From: Stropharia rugosoannulata
Taxonomy: Eukaryota; Basidiomycota; Agaricomycetes; Agaricales; Strophariaceae
Assembly: GCA_028532985.1 (NCBI GenBank)
Contig: JANCIK010000007.1
Location: 3,410,001 to 3,474,000 of the forward strand
Direction of reading: 5' to 3'
Length of the DNA: 64,000 nucleotides
Part shown: positions 42,810 to 54,439 of the stretch, one piece after another
How positions within the stretch are numbered: the first letter of the stretch is position 1
Layout: the number at the start of each line of letters is the position of its first letter
Notes under the pieces: model-generated
What the model saw: the letters and a program-made list of their open reading frames with translations, nothing else
The model's database searches: none
What the model was told of the DNA's origin: nothing
Program-made: the position numbers and the translations under genes

Positions 42810-43199
42810 TAATTATATAGCTCGTGCCTCATAGTGTTCACATTCGGGAACAAATGCATATGTAGCATTCGTAAGCGGAGACTGCAATCAAGGTGTCCCA
42901 TGAATGACTTCAGAGTTTGAGAAATATCAAGAAGCTGGTTAAGCATCTCCTGAACAAGGGCCTATGTTGGTGAGATCTATACAGCTGGAGCTGGGAAGCG
43001 GTCCCAAATTGAAATTTGTGAAATGCTTACTTGAGCCTCATGCACTTACGGAGCTGTAAGCTCACATCGCCCGATATAAAGCACTGTTTACCTCATATTT
43101 TGTCGTAAACATCCAGCCTGTCTGACAGATGTTTATCGAAATGGCCTTGCAGGACGTCCGGCTTATGGATCTCCAACATGATATATTTGACGCTGACAA

Positions 43200-43420
43200 A
43201 ATAGAAGATTTTGAACTACAAATTGTAGATACCATCATGTACCGCCTCCTTTTCTGCGTAATTGTTGAAATAAGCTGCTTCCATTGATAACGCCTGGTGA
43301 GGCTTCCCTAAACCATGCAGATCCATGGGTATCAACGGAGTTCCCTGACTGGCTTGCAGAACAGTCAGCACCGTGTCACTGGAAGACGCGCTTGTAAAGG
43401 TAGAGAGCTCGGAATATACA
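43200..43420 (-). other. Unrecognised open fragment
   Basis: The minus-strand frame contains VLTVLQASQGTPLIPMDLHG and AAYFNNYAEKEAVHDGIYNL before a stop. It looks protein-like but has no family I can name and no visible start or splice partners, so it is probably a gene remnant. Confidence 0.25.
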
Positions 43421-43818
43421 TTTCAAGCTTTAAGGTCAACCGTCATTGCAATGAATCTTTGGATTTTTAAGGTACATGGACTTATGTGGGACGTGATTGG
43501 TGAAAGTTCTCCTCCTTGCTGTAGTCAATACCAATGTCCTACCAAGAGAACAAGTATAGCATACCCACTCCAGCTAAGTTATCCAGACACGAACATAATT
43601 CGCCGCATACTTATAATGCGCATCCTTCAGAAGCTCCTGTACTATATGTGTATGTGCGCTTCGATGCTGTGGGTGGCCTATTAATCTCAAGCCTGTACCG
43701 GTTGGGCCGAGAATCCGTAATACGGCGGGAACACACAAATACATGATCAAAATTCTTACTATCAAAAAGCACGGGTTGCGAGTCTGGCCTGAATAAACAA
43801 AAAGAGCATCCAAAACTT

Positions 43819-46428
43819 CTACCAATAATCACTATGCACCGCATCTTGCACCCATGGCTCATCTCCTGTTATCTCATCCAGACTGGCGGTTCCGTTGAGC
43901 ATCCTCTGAGAGACAATATCCAGCCCAACGTCACTTTGCAGTGCCGCGTTGATAATAGCAGGCGAGGACTCGCCACTGAATCGAGTCTTCGCCCACAGCG
44001 CATTGATTTGGTCGTTGCTGCGTTTAGTAAGGTCGCGGTTAGAAAATGCGGAAGAAATGATGTGATGGTCATGGGCTTACTCTTTGGGAAGGCCATCAAT
44101 CTGAATCGTGTCAGTATGTGTGAAAAAACACGCAGGTTATACGAAAAGACAGTGTAGTGCACAGTGTGTTGGCACCGGCTGCCACCTATGGCATACATTG
44201 CGCAGTAGTAAAACAAGAGGAGACATACCTGTTTCCCGCCATATTTCACGGCGGCCGCGTCCAGCCATCCTTTATAAAACCGCAGAACCTCTGGTGATCG
44301 CGTCAACAATAGGAAACAGTTATGAAGATAGGCTTACCGCGGGTCTTCACAGCACCTAAGAACTGGAAATGTCGTCCATAGCCACGACGTTCAAAGTACA
44401 GCGCATCATACGCTTTCCAGAGCTGGTCCGTGTTAGGCAGGCTGCGGTTCTCGTCCAGATCTTTGCGGCTGCAAGCGCGACGAATTCTGCATGGGTAAAA
44501 GACTGCATGCCGAAGTTTGCTAATGTAATAAAATTGCAGCTTACACGCAAGGAGTAGACAGTGTAGGAGCATAGTGTACCATGTATAAAAAGCAACGTTG
44601 GGTCTGGTATATACCACGCGTCCAAATAAAGTGACCTGAGATGGGTCCCATCCGTAACTATGGGCTGTACCCGATTGCTACCTGCGCGAGGTACACTATC
44701 GTTCAGCCCAAGTTTCGGATTGTGGTGTAACGGTAGGAACGGGTAGGAGTACCGGAAGCCCGTGGCGAATATGATGTGGTCTATACCAGAAATGATCTAC
44801 GGGACAGTCAGTTACAGTGGGAAAATGACTGAGAGTAGGACAACTTATACGTACCGTACCGTTAGCAAGCTCGATCTTTGTCTCGTAGAATTCAGACGTC
44901 CGTGAGGTCGGTAAGACGAACTGCTTGATTTCCCCGATCAGTGTGACGTTGTGCGGTAAACGGTGCAGAAAGTCTGCTTTTGGCCGTTGAGGGATGGGAC
45001 CTAGAATACACACGAGTTACTGTCAGTCACCTTGTGAAGCGTTGAACAAGGCTTGGTAGCAGTTTCTACTGACTCGATTCTGGCTATTTAGGCGATAATG
45101 ACAGCTGAGTATACACATATAGATGACAAATGAAGTAAGACTTACTCGGACGGATTGATAAACTTGCTTTGCATATCTGATAATTTCGCGAGATATTTCA
45201 CTTCCGCTCGTCTTAATTAAAGTGTATGTCAGTTATTTCTCGGGTTGTAGTAAAGATGCAGAGGAACGTACCGCAGCTCCGACGATCAGGACCGTCTGGT
45301 TCCTGAAGCCTAGCGGCACGCGGTATGCTCGCGAGTGCTGAATATGCGCCGGGAAATGCGCTGCTAGCGATTGCAGTCCTGGAATGTTAGGCATATTTGG
45401 TGCGTTATAACGTCCTGTGGCAACAATAATAGCATCGAAGTGCTGACCCAGCAAACATTAGTGAAATGACCAAAACTATATCTCCGTGTGAGCTGAATAT
45501 CACGAATTAACGTACCTCTTTCCTCCACACCAATTTCAATACACCTGTCTTCACCTCTTCGAGAGTGCTCGCAGTAAGATCCCATCCGTTCTCCTCACCA
45601 CTTGCATCGATATGCTTATTGACAAGCTCAACACGCGCATTGTATGATATATTTGGATTTCCATCGTTGCTATTTAGTCCATGGAATGAGGCAAATGCTC
45701 GAAGATATCCCTGCAACTTGCGGTTATGGAGCGCTGTTGAAAAATCGCACACACGATTGTTGGTATGCCGCGGTAATCCATGATAAAAGCGAATATACGT
45801 ACCCCATGGTGTACCAGCTGGCCAGGGAAGTTCTCGAATTTGCTGAATAGGCTGCATCTCAGAAATTCATCGATTAAGCCATGTAACAAACACACACTAC
45901 TAAGAAACTCGTACCGCAGGCGCATTCGAAGTCAGTGAATCCCATACAGGCTTCGGCGCCCGGTGCTCCCTTTTGCGTGCTCGTATTCCGACCTCGTCCT
46001 CTTTAATGATCTGTGTGAACGGCAGCTCTACTCCTACAGGCGGTAGAGATGGTACATAGTCCCCTTCGGCTATGTGCCTGTTTGGCACTGAGGCGAATTC
46101 CGGGGGTTCTTCTGTATAGTGCCAGTTCCTTCCAGGAACGCTATCCCGTTCAAATATGTGAACGGAGAGTCCAGCTTCAGTAAGTTCACGGTACGCAATC
46201 AGGCCGCTGTAATGGAACAGTGTCGTCTTAGAACGACACCTGGAATGTCATGACGGCCACGCACCCGACGCCGGCCCCAACGACCGCCACTCAGTTTATT
46301 GGGTGTGTAAATTGATAATGAGTGTCGTCTGAGCTGCATTCATGGTGGTTGGAGGATAACGGTACCTGTTCCACGCCCCTCGCGACGACGAGGATGGAAA
46401 GCAGGATTACAGTTGCAAGGGATTTCAT
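43819..46428 (-). CDS. Flavin-containing monooxygenase (FMO-like)
   Basis: An FAD/NADPH-dependent monooxygenase of the fungal FMO/Baeyer-Villiger type. It has about ten exons from ATG 46428 to stop 43819. A hydrophobic leader (MKSLATVILLSILVVARG) precedes VVGAGVGGLIAYRELTEAGL, the FAD-binding GxGxxG formed across an intron. Then come FERDSVPGRNWHYTEE, AIIVATGRYNAPNMPNIPGL, VLIVGAA joined to TSGSEISREI (the NADPH GxGxSG-type site, formed by splicing), IIFATGFRYSYPFLP, LDAWYIPDPTLLFIH and NFGMQSFTHAEFVALAAAK. It ends DEPWVQDAVHSDYW*. After AKIW the frame slips by one base (about 44438-44446); the good frame continues LPNTDQLWKAYDALY. Apart from that indel the gene looks complete, and a partial duplicate lies at 35095-35340. 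Confidence 0.78.
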
Positions 46429-46439
46429 ATTGCCAAGAA

Positions 46440-47790
46440 GGCAAGGAAGAATGATGACTGTTGAGGTTTATATGACATCTCAAAAGAAGTTAGCTCAGGC
46501 TTATTAGCAATGTTGCGCACTATCAGAGGAATATGACGCAAGTTAACTGCTAGGTACCCATTTGGCAAGTTGACATGAGTTTTGAGCATGTTCTGCATAT
46601 CAAATGCACTGGAGGGCAAGAAATCACATCTACCCAGTTTTCATGTCACAATAGTTTGGACCTGAGCATTGAGAATGTTTGAACTGGAAGGGTCTCGTCA
46701 AGGTCTCGCAAGCAGAGCCTCGGAAGCTTGGCGTTGGCGTAGGAAAAATTGGTCAGCTGGTCCTGGGATTTAATGACCAAGCATTCCAGACAAGGGCGTC
46801 GCGCGGGAAGATTCCCACCTGTTCATACGCATTAGCTGGGCTTTCCATTGTTCTTGACAAGCCGTAACAAATTCACAGAATTTATTGCCTCAAGTTCGTT
46901 CCATGTTGCAGGGCAGACTTGCGGCTGCATATGAGACAGCAATCATCGCGTCACTGTAATCTTATTTGCCCAGAGAAGAACGAAGTAGATCAAAAGTGGG
47001 TTTGAACTAGATTGTTTATTCCAATGTTACTCAAGGTGGATCGGTAGACATGCAGAATTTGTGCAGTGCAGATAAACTCGCGTAATATCTTGCGTAGATG
47101 GGGCAGTCGAGGAGGAGGGAGAACTGCCGACGGGCGGCCGTCGTCATGATAAACCACCAGATCTCTATCTCGTTTCGTTACACGCCCTGATCTCTGTGCC
47201 AAATTGACTTCATACAGGCTATGGTGAGGAGAAATTTATCTACCTCATTGGGTACGCCTTCACCTTTGTGCAAGCGCCACGTTCGAGTCTGATTGAGTGC
47301 TCCATGGTACAGAGTAGCGGCGTAATTTACATAGTCTTCGCTCTCTCTCACGAGCTGCAGGACAAACATCCACACAGATGTTTCCTAAGAGGCCAACCAC
47401 TCGGTTTATACCGTCCTCATACCTACCTGATGCGACGGAACCGACCTTCCAAAGGCAATTTCCACCCTAGCTCGACATACCTCGAGTTTTTCTTTTCACC
47501 CCCACCGCCCATCATGCATCACTTGCAGAGGGCTGCCGGACCTGCCATGTGCGGGCGTATGGGCTGGCCCGCGGCGTCCGTATATTTTTTTAAAAAATAA
47601 ATCAATATAATGTGAACAACTTCGCAACGAACGAGAAATAAAATAAAGTGAGATATGTTTTGGGGCTTTTCGAGGGCGAGGAATCCGAATATGAAGTCCG
47701 TTCCTTCGTCAGCATACTTAGTCGCTGGAAACAATGAGACTTTGCGGACTTGGAGTACTAGGTATAGACCGGATATAAGTACCATACGTA
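46440..47790. other. No supported gene
   Basis: Short frames only. A minus-strand frame at about 47375-47180 (LVRESEDYVNYAATLYHGAL) is protein-like but unrecognised. FIFGFLALEKP at about 47665 (minus) echoes the fragment at 38540. An AT tract (TTTTTTTAAAAAAT) lies at about 47585. Confidence 0.35.
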
Positions 47791-47795
47791 GGTGA

Positions 47796-49363
47796 TTACG
47801 CTGGCGTATAGACTGGCGGTAAAACAACTATACGTCTATTGCTGTTGCCTGTGTCTTCGATCCCACGCATGCCGCTGTCTTCTGCGTGGACACGTACAAC
47901 GTCACTGTTAACACCCAAAGTTGTAGCCTCTCCGTCTGCATGTGCTGTATTTGTGTCTACAGCACAGGTAACATACTGAGTGTTAGACGTATGGGATGGT
48001 GGATTATCCAGCTTGCTTGGAGGTATCATCCGGCTTTCATCTTCCCCATGCCATAGTTGCCTCCGTGCCTTAATCTCAACGCCCATTCCGCCAGTAAGCA
48101 TCCCGTAAAGGAAGGTAACAGGGGTGTGCTGCAATGGATAGACGGCGGTTTGCTTTGCTCTTTGAATACGCGCGCGCCGTAAGCGGGTCCACCTCCAGGT
48201 AACCGCAATTACCACGAACACAGTCAGTACCACGACCGTGGTTACAATAACTGCGGTAGTATGTGCTATGTTTCTTCGGCTATTTCCCGGTCTCGGAACA
48301 GTTTGACTCTTGCTCGGTAATGGATTAATGGTCGAAGTGGCAGTGGAATTAGAAGCTATTGAAGAGTTGGCAGTTGTTGGTGAATTGGCAGCTGTTGCTG
48401 AGTTGGAAAGTAAAGTCCCATTTGCAACGACGAAGGACTGCAGACCCCAAAAATTCATTGGTCCTAGGATTTTGATTGTATGTGCCGTTCCGGGGTCTAA
48501 ATTTGGGGATTGGAAAATGACTACCCCTGGCTGGGCCCCAGAAGAATCATTCGTTTTGTTGATTGTAAATGCAGTATTTGGCTGTGCATCAATAGAATAG
48601 ATGCCAGTCTCGCTCTGACCATGGCCTACTATTACACTCAGTGCCGTTATATCCGATCCTTTAGAATAACATGTAAGAGTAAAATGCAGTGCTGCAGATC
48701 TGTATTGACCGTTGAACGTATACGTAATAGAGCCATTACTCTGCTGCATAGTTATCGCAGAGGTGCCATCATCAGTAGTGATATTTGTAAATGACCCTTC
48801 ATACCGGATGGTTTGGTCATCTGAATCAGAGCTAATTCCAATGTAGGGGTACCTCTGTGAGGCTGCGGCAGCTGGAGGAATGTATTCAATGTAGTCAAAG
48901 TATGCCTGGACCTCATTAAAGTGCATAAGGTCACCGGATTGAAACTCTAAAAGATAAGAAGAATTCGGGCTTAGGCCATCCTGGGAGCAAATTTTGATTA
49001 TTGTAGGAATAGTTCTTTCTTGTATTGGTATAAATTGACTCGCAATCCCATCAATGTAGCAGGCCCACGGATATGGAACCTCAAGTGAAGCGCCTGCAGA
49101 GAGTAGAGCATAGACGGCAACTTCGGTACCTTGCAAGGTAAGAGTTAGTCTAACTCAGCATTTACAGCGTTCATAAGTAAAGCACCTGTGAAATTGTACG
49201 TAAAACCTATAATGTTTCCCGAGATATTGTGCAAGGTGTTTCCAATAGCATTTTTGAGTAATGTACTGTCGGAGACAGTAGAAACTGGGGATGACTGTCC
49301 CTGGTTATTGATATGCACAATATGAGGGTTGTAATCGTCAACAATGACAGTTCCAGCCTTCAT
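47796..49363 (-). CDS. Single-pass membrane protein with carbohydrate-binding-like ectodomain
   Basis: Two exons (49363-49186 and 49129-47796, 56-nt intron ending CTTGCAAG) give 503 residues. The N-terminus MKAGTVIVDDYNPHIVHIN and later WACYIDGIASQF and EVQAYFDYIEYIPP match a widespread, uncharacterised mushroom family. In it, two jelly-roll-like modules each start with IVDDxDPxI-type and WxCxVDG-type motifs. A Ser/Thr/Asn-rich stalk (about 245-290) precedes a transmembrane helix (AVIVTTVVVLTVFVVIAVTW) with a following Arg-rich stop-transfer. The remaining about 150 residues form a cytoplasmic tail. No signal peptide is encoded before MKAG; an upstream exon may be missed, or these proteins insert without one. 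Confidence 0.65.
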
Positions 49364-49399
49364 TTTTTGCGATATCAAGTCTGAAATTTCGGGGGGTGT

Positions 49400-50485
49400 G
49401 GCGTTTTGAACGAGTAGTGTACCATCATATTTATATCAGCAATTTCATTTTCTGACTAAGAGTTACAACATAATTAGTGATTCACATGTGCCGATAAATT
49501 GCTACGACCATCTGAGAGGTCTATTGAGTTCTTAATGCAAACCCTGATCATCTATCACCGGAATGGAACAGCTGCTGGATACTACTTGGCACCCAAATCT
49601 TTCGAATGTGATGTGATGGTTGACGTGAGGGTTCTATCAATCGGACAGTTAGAATCTTCAAATCAAATGGTGGTCAAAGATTATAATATCTTCTATTGCT
49701 GCTGTTTACAAAGTCAAGCGCAGAGAGACCAGACTGTAGATAGTATCAAGAACGATCACAAATATCTACAAGTAAATGACTGTGTTTGCTCTGCATATTC
49801 CTCTTGCTCAACTCACACAATTGAATGTTGAAATCCACGCCGATGAACATTCTACTTTATTATATATTTATATAAGTACAATAAATTTATCTACAAATGC
49901 TGTGTTTATTATGTGCAAAAGATGAGTTATGTGTGGGTGACAGGCGTGAAGACAGAAGTTGACTGATGATGTATGTTTGATGGTTAGTAACCAGTGAAGA
50001 AGATCCGAAAAAGAATGAAGGAGTAATAGTACATGATAAGGTATTGTGGAGTTAAAGAGAGTAGAGGAGTTGGTTGACTATAGCACAGAAACATCTGCAA
50101 CCACTGTCGATTGTGCAGGAACACGCCAGTTGTCCGCGAGCTGGAGGGCAGCGCGTCTTCTTTCGCGGCCTCTCCCAGCAGGCCGCGTGCGCCTTGGTAC
50201 AAGGCATTGCGCGGGATCCGCACTTTGTGAAGATACAGGTGCGGGCTTCGCAGATTCTGGTGTAGGTGTTGATTTAGGAGGTACGGAAAGGCCCTTCGAG
50301 CGACGCATGCGGAATGCAGTACTCTTCCTCACGCGCGCATTCGCGAGGACTTCAGGGCATGCGGCGCTGATCCGGGCGTGCATTTCGGCCTCGTTTCATA
50401 CCGCTGCCTTTGTTATCTAGACCCTTGTTTTTCTTTTTTTCTCATTCAAGCATCAAGACATCACGTATCCTTGTGCTCTTGTTCA
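49400..50485. other. No assigned gene
   Basis: An AT-rich stretch (49840-50045), then a GC-richer block (50080-50400) open on both strands (minus frame 50383-50078, Ser/Pro/Arg-rich). No motif decides between the strands. Confidence 0.35.
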
Positions 50486-50489
50486 TTGG

Positions 50490-50743
50490 TTTTTGGCTGT
50501 AGGCGATTGTGCAGATGATGAAACCGGCCTATGGATTGCTGAGCCAGGCTACCGGGGAGGTAAACAAGTGTTGGAAGTCATTCATTTAGATACAATAATG
50601 CGCGGTGCTCATTTGATTGGCTTAGCAGGTACTAACTATCTGCCTAGTGATACTACTTTTGATTTCTCGAAGTCGTTAGATAGTTTTCACAAGTTTTATG
50701 TAAATAAGTACATTGATTATGATGCACATGAGGTTGAATTCTA
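50490..50743 (+). pseudogene. C-terminal remnant of a Plavaka-type transposase (probable)
   Basis: The exon after a TGTAG acceptor reads GDCADDETGLWIAEPGYRGG, VLEVIHLDTIMRGAHLIGL, LPSDTTFDFSKSLDSFHKFY and VNKYIDYDAHEVEF*. The order GLWxVxP, then HLxxIxRxAHLIxV, then the F-x2-SLDxFxxFYVNKYxDxHxxE ending is what I remember from the C-terminus of Plavaka (CMC-superfamily) transposases of mushrooms. The catalytic part upstream is absent. Confidence 0.45.
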
Positions 50744-51042
50744 ATTCACGGTATTCTCACACTTCCTTTCTACACATAAACATGAATTCTATTAACAATT
50801 GAATTATGGAAATGGTAAAAGAAGCAAAGTGAGACAAGATACATAAGGTCTCGGAAAAGCTTGATGAAAAAGTAATGCAAAAGTCCATATGTGCTGGAAG
50901 CCAACAAAAATCAGCGGAAAAAAGCCAAAAGTCGAAAAGCAAAAGTATGTGTGATTTTACTGATATGAGACAAACAACAGAACAATGTAAGGAATCAAGA
51001 GTACGAATGAGGCTGACCATGACATGATACAGAGAACTCTTT

Positions 51043-52788
51043 TCATTTGTTGAGCGTGTCTGAGTCATCCATCTTCGGCAATTTCTTGAGTACCTGAGCA
51101 ATAGACGGCAGATGACTGAGTTTAACTGATGAGTATGAGCTGCTGGCAGCAGTCGACAACGAGGCTAAGGAAGACACCAAGACATGGTTTGATACCTGCG
51201 TTGTGCAGCGCTCCTCCTGGTACCTGGTGGTCCGCCTGCCCAGGTGGAGGGATGGCGCATTGCCCTCTGGAATGGCAGAGACAGAACTCATTGCGATGCT
51301 AGAACCAGTGGGAGGCACTAGTGATGATGTGGATGAAGAATGGTATATGGAAGTTGAAATGTGCTTTGCTGAGGGCGTCGTGGGGGAAGAGGTGTCAGGG
51401 AGCGCCTTTTCTGCAGCCCCTGAGGTAGCATATGATACAGCGCCCGAGTTGCTGTAGTAGTTCAACCTATGTGGTATTGCTGAGTGACTGCTTCTGTATG
51501 TACCGTGATGGGAGTCAGAGCCACTGCATGCGCTGGCGGCAAATCGCGTTTTCGATAGAATACTGGAAGGGATGGGTCTGATTGGCTGCTGTGCAGGATT
51601 GCCGCTAATAATGCGTTCTTCAAGTGCCTTCAGGGTGGAGTCTGAGAGGACGCCTTTCTCTAGATTGTTGGCTGTTGGCCGAGGAGAACCCCTGGCGCTT
51701 GATGGTAGGTGCAACAAAGAATCCTCAGGCTGCACTTCAGGACTACTGCAGTCAGAAGGGGACTTCAGACTTGAGCTGGGCGCCTGGACACTCGAATCGT
51801 CAAGAGTTTGGTGATAACGCATGGAGGCTACCATGGCAGAAGCCGGTGTCTGGCCTCTTCGATATGCCAGTGATTCATGGGCCGGCCGACTGTTGCTCAC
51901 AGGAGACGATGAGCTGGAGACAGGTGTCACTGCGGATTCAGCTGCAGCACGCGCTGCCTTTTCACAAGCTGCGTGTTCAGCTCGCATGACAAGGTCAGCA
52001 GGGCGAACGAAAAGGTCATGATACTCTTCGAGGTTATCTGACAAAGAGATAATTATAATTGGCCGCTCAGTTGCAGGGCGGGGAGCTGTAGAGCGGGACT
52101 CTATGTCGCTTGAGGAAGCCGAATCCAAAGATGATCGTGTGCTCTCTGGGTGCAGAGACATCGCGGGCTTTACAGCTTCCGGTGATTGGGCATGCAAGAA
52201 GTGCCCGGGAAACTTTGAAGTTAAAGAATGATGAGTTGCAAGCGCAGAAAGCGGAGGTGGCTGGACGCTAACAGGTTCAGAAGGCCTCCTGCAATAGTTT
52301 TGTCAGTACGAGATATACTCCGGGAGTACAATGGAAAGACGCGGATAACAATCAGCTTTGGAGGCAACAATCCTTGGACCGCCCATATTTTTTTTAAAAA
52401 AATAAATAAATAAAAAGGACAGAAAGACACACCTGTCCGCGCTAGGCTCCCTGTTGACATGGGGCAGTTCACTGACTTCAGATGAATGACACCCATTTCC
52501 CAACATTCCATACGGGCTCGACATCACTGACTGGTTCGATTTTTTCCGAGAGCGTCTGAACAGGGGAATACGTGTAATCTTTTTCTTCACCGTCTCCTCA
52601 TCGGCGCTTGTGTAAGGCGCCGCTGGGCTCGCTATTCCAGCTGTTGATGAGGAAAGGTCCGTCTGTGAACGACGCGCAAAGCTCGAGGGCACTACACCAC
52701 GGATGAAATCCGAAGTTTTGGCGCAAAAGCCGCGAGAGGGCGATGCGGAAAGAGACATGGCTGATCCCTCGGTCTGGGATGTCATCAA
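51043..52788 (-). CDS. Serine-rich conserved basidiomycete protein
   Basis: Two exons (52788-52433 and 52288-51043) join in frame across a 144-nt intron to 533 residues. Exon 1 encodes Ser-rich sequence with a basic patch (RIPLFRRSRKKSNQSV). Exon 2 starts RRPSEPVSVQPPPLSALATH and contains LSDNLEEYHDLFVRPADLV followed by a short Ala/Glu helix. The rest is about 25% Ser/Thr and likely disordered, ending LPKMDDSDTLNK*. The NLEEYHDLFVRPADL block is the only ordered, conserved-looking part. No enzymatic domain is seen; it could be a signalling or cytoskeletal adaptor, but that is a guess. Confidence 0.6.
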
Positions 52789-52799
52789 GTGGTGGTGAG

Positions 52800-54439
52800 A
52801 GGGGTGATGTGGGGCGCGTTCATCAGTTAAGAGGTCGGCGATTGAAAGAAAGGAGGATGAAGACTGTGGGCTTCACGAGAACACAAATTGGTGGTGAAAA
52901 GAGAGGCTTGACTGAGGCTATGGCTGAAAAATGTGTCCGTCTCACAGTCAGCAACCCTGTTTTTATGAACAGATCCCCTAGTTTCTTTTCCAGATAAGCG
53001 AGCTACTGCCCTGCATGCGCAACATTCATTGCGGCCTTGCCCAACCAAATTGCTGTTTCTTTAGAAATCCATCGCAGAATGTTGATTAAATGAAGCAAGT
53101 ACCTTTGACGTCCCTGCCTGGCAGTGATTGCTCTTTGCATCAGTTTATATCTGTTGCTCACTGGAAGATTAGGAGCCATATCGCAGATATTTTGCTTCGC
53201 GAGGCAAGCAGAAAATATGAATAGTTGTGGGGAAAAGGCTAAATGGCAGTTGTGCCCTTTCGCAATTTAAGTGCGAACTTACTACTGCTTTTGACTACGG
53301 GATATTCTCACCTTGACTGTAAATAACTATACAGCAATGTCTTCCACGTCTCTCCCGTTGTCTTCTGGAAATCATCTGGTACTCGCATATCTGTCTGCTA
53401 TCTCAATTTCCAGCCTTCTTACTCGGCAACGTACGGTCGACTCCACAGGATTTCACCCTGGCCAATATTGTTACCGATTGACCTATATTTCTCGATGAAG
53501 CTTTATGCTACTGCGACTGTTCACTGTAGGGAGCAAATGGGCAGGATTTTAACGAAAGTGATGCGTATCGTCCAGGTATGCTTTCACGCACTTATGCTGT
53601 AATACGGTACTGCTTCTGACACCAGCATAGCTTTACTCTGCCTTTAAATTTCTCATGCAAGGCAGCAAAATCCTTAATAGTTAGAGATCGTGGTGCACCG
53701 CATATGCGCTTCTATTCAGTTACAAAAGGGTGAGCTAACTGCCTGTATGTCTCTTAGTTGATTTACCCAATCTAAAAGAAAGGTGACGTGACATGGACAA
53801 CGGATCTCGGTTCTGAGCGCGTTTGAATTTTATATTCAAAGAAACTGTAACTTTTATCTTTCTTTACGTTACTTACCTACAAGATAAGCCACTCTGGTCC
53901 TCCCTTGGGCATGCGACATCGTAAAGAGAACCTCCAAAGGACAGCTTTGATTTAATTATTATGGAATTGTGCCATTCGGTTGAGCACTGTCTAAGCGATG
54001 CAAAGAGAGCTCCACCAGCTGTCATGCTACTCTAAGTATGTCTACATTGGAATCATCGCTGTTCGGCTTTGCTGACACTTTTACGTCTCAGCATAGTCGA
54101 GTTCCAGGTAGTTGGTGAAGGCAAGTAAAGGCTTCATCTTTCCTACTTTTCTTATGCGCAGATAGTTCCCCTCCTTTCTCCCCTCATGTTCAAAATTGCC
54201 AAGCACTGTTTCCATTCTGTGATAACGCTTAAGGATGCCTAAGGTGAGCAGCAAAGCCTGTTATCGGGCAGTTATCGGACATCTGCAGCGCGCCTCGCGG
54301 ATGACGCGTGGACGGAACGCGGGCCGGGACGCGCGTACATGCAATGCATGCGGGGTCGGATCATCTTTCATAAACGTGGGGTCGAACCATTTCATTCCCC
54401 TCTCTCCTCCTTTCATTGTCCATGCATACCATTCCTATC
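52800..54439. other. No supported gene; upstream region of URC1 copy B at the right end
   Basis: Only short frames without motifs are present (for example 53313-53498). From about 54380 a CT-rich stretch (CCCCTCTCTCCTCCTTTC) precedes the ATG at 54440, as is common in fungal core promoters. Confidence 0.4.

Noticed and set aside
47575..47600. TTTTTTTAAAAAA tract shared with 52388-52410 as an element end
   Set aside because: The similarity is limited to the A/T runs; no flanking match or inverted repeat.
50046..50420. Opposed open frames of 124 and 101 codons
   Set aside because: Composition cannot decide the strand and no family fits either.
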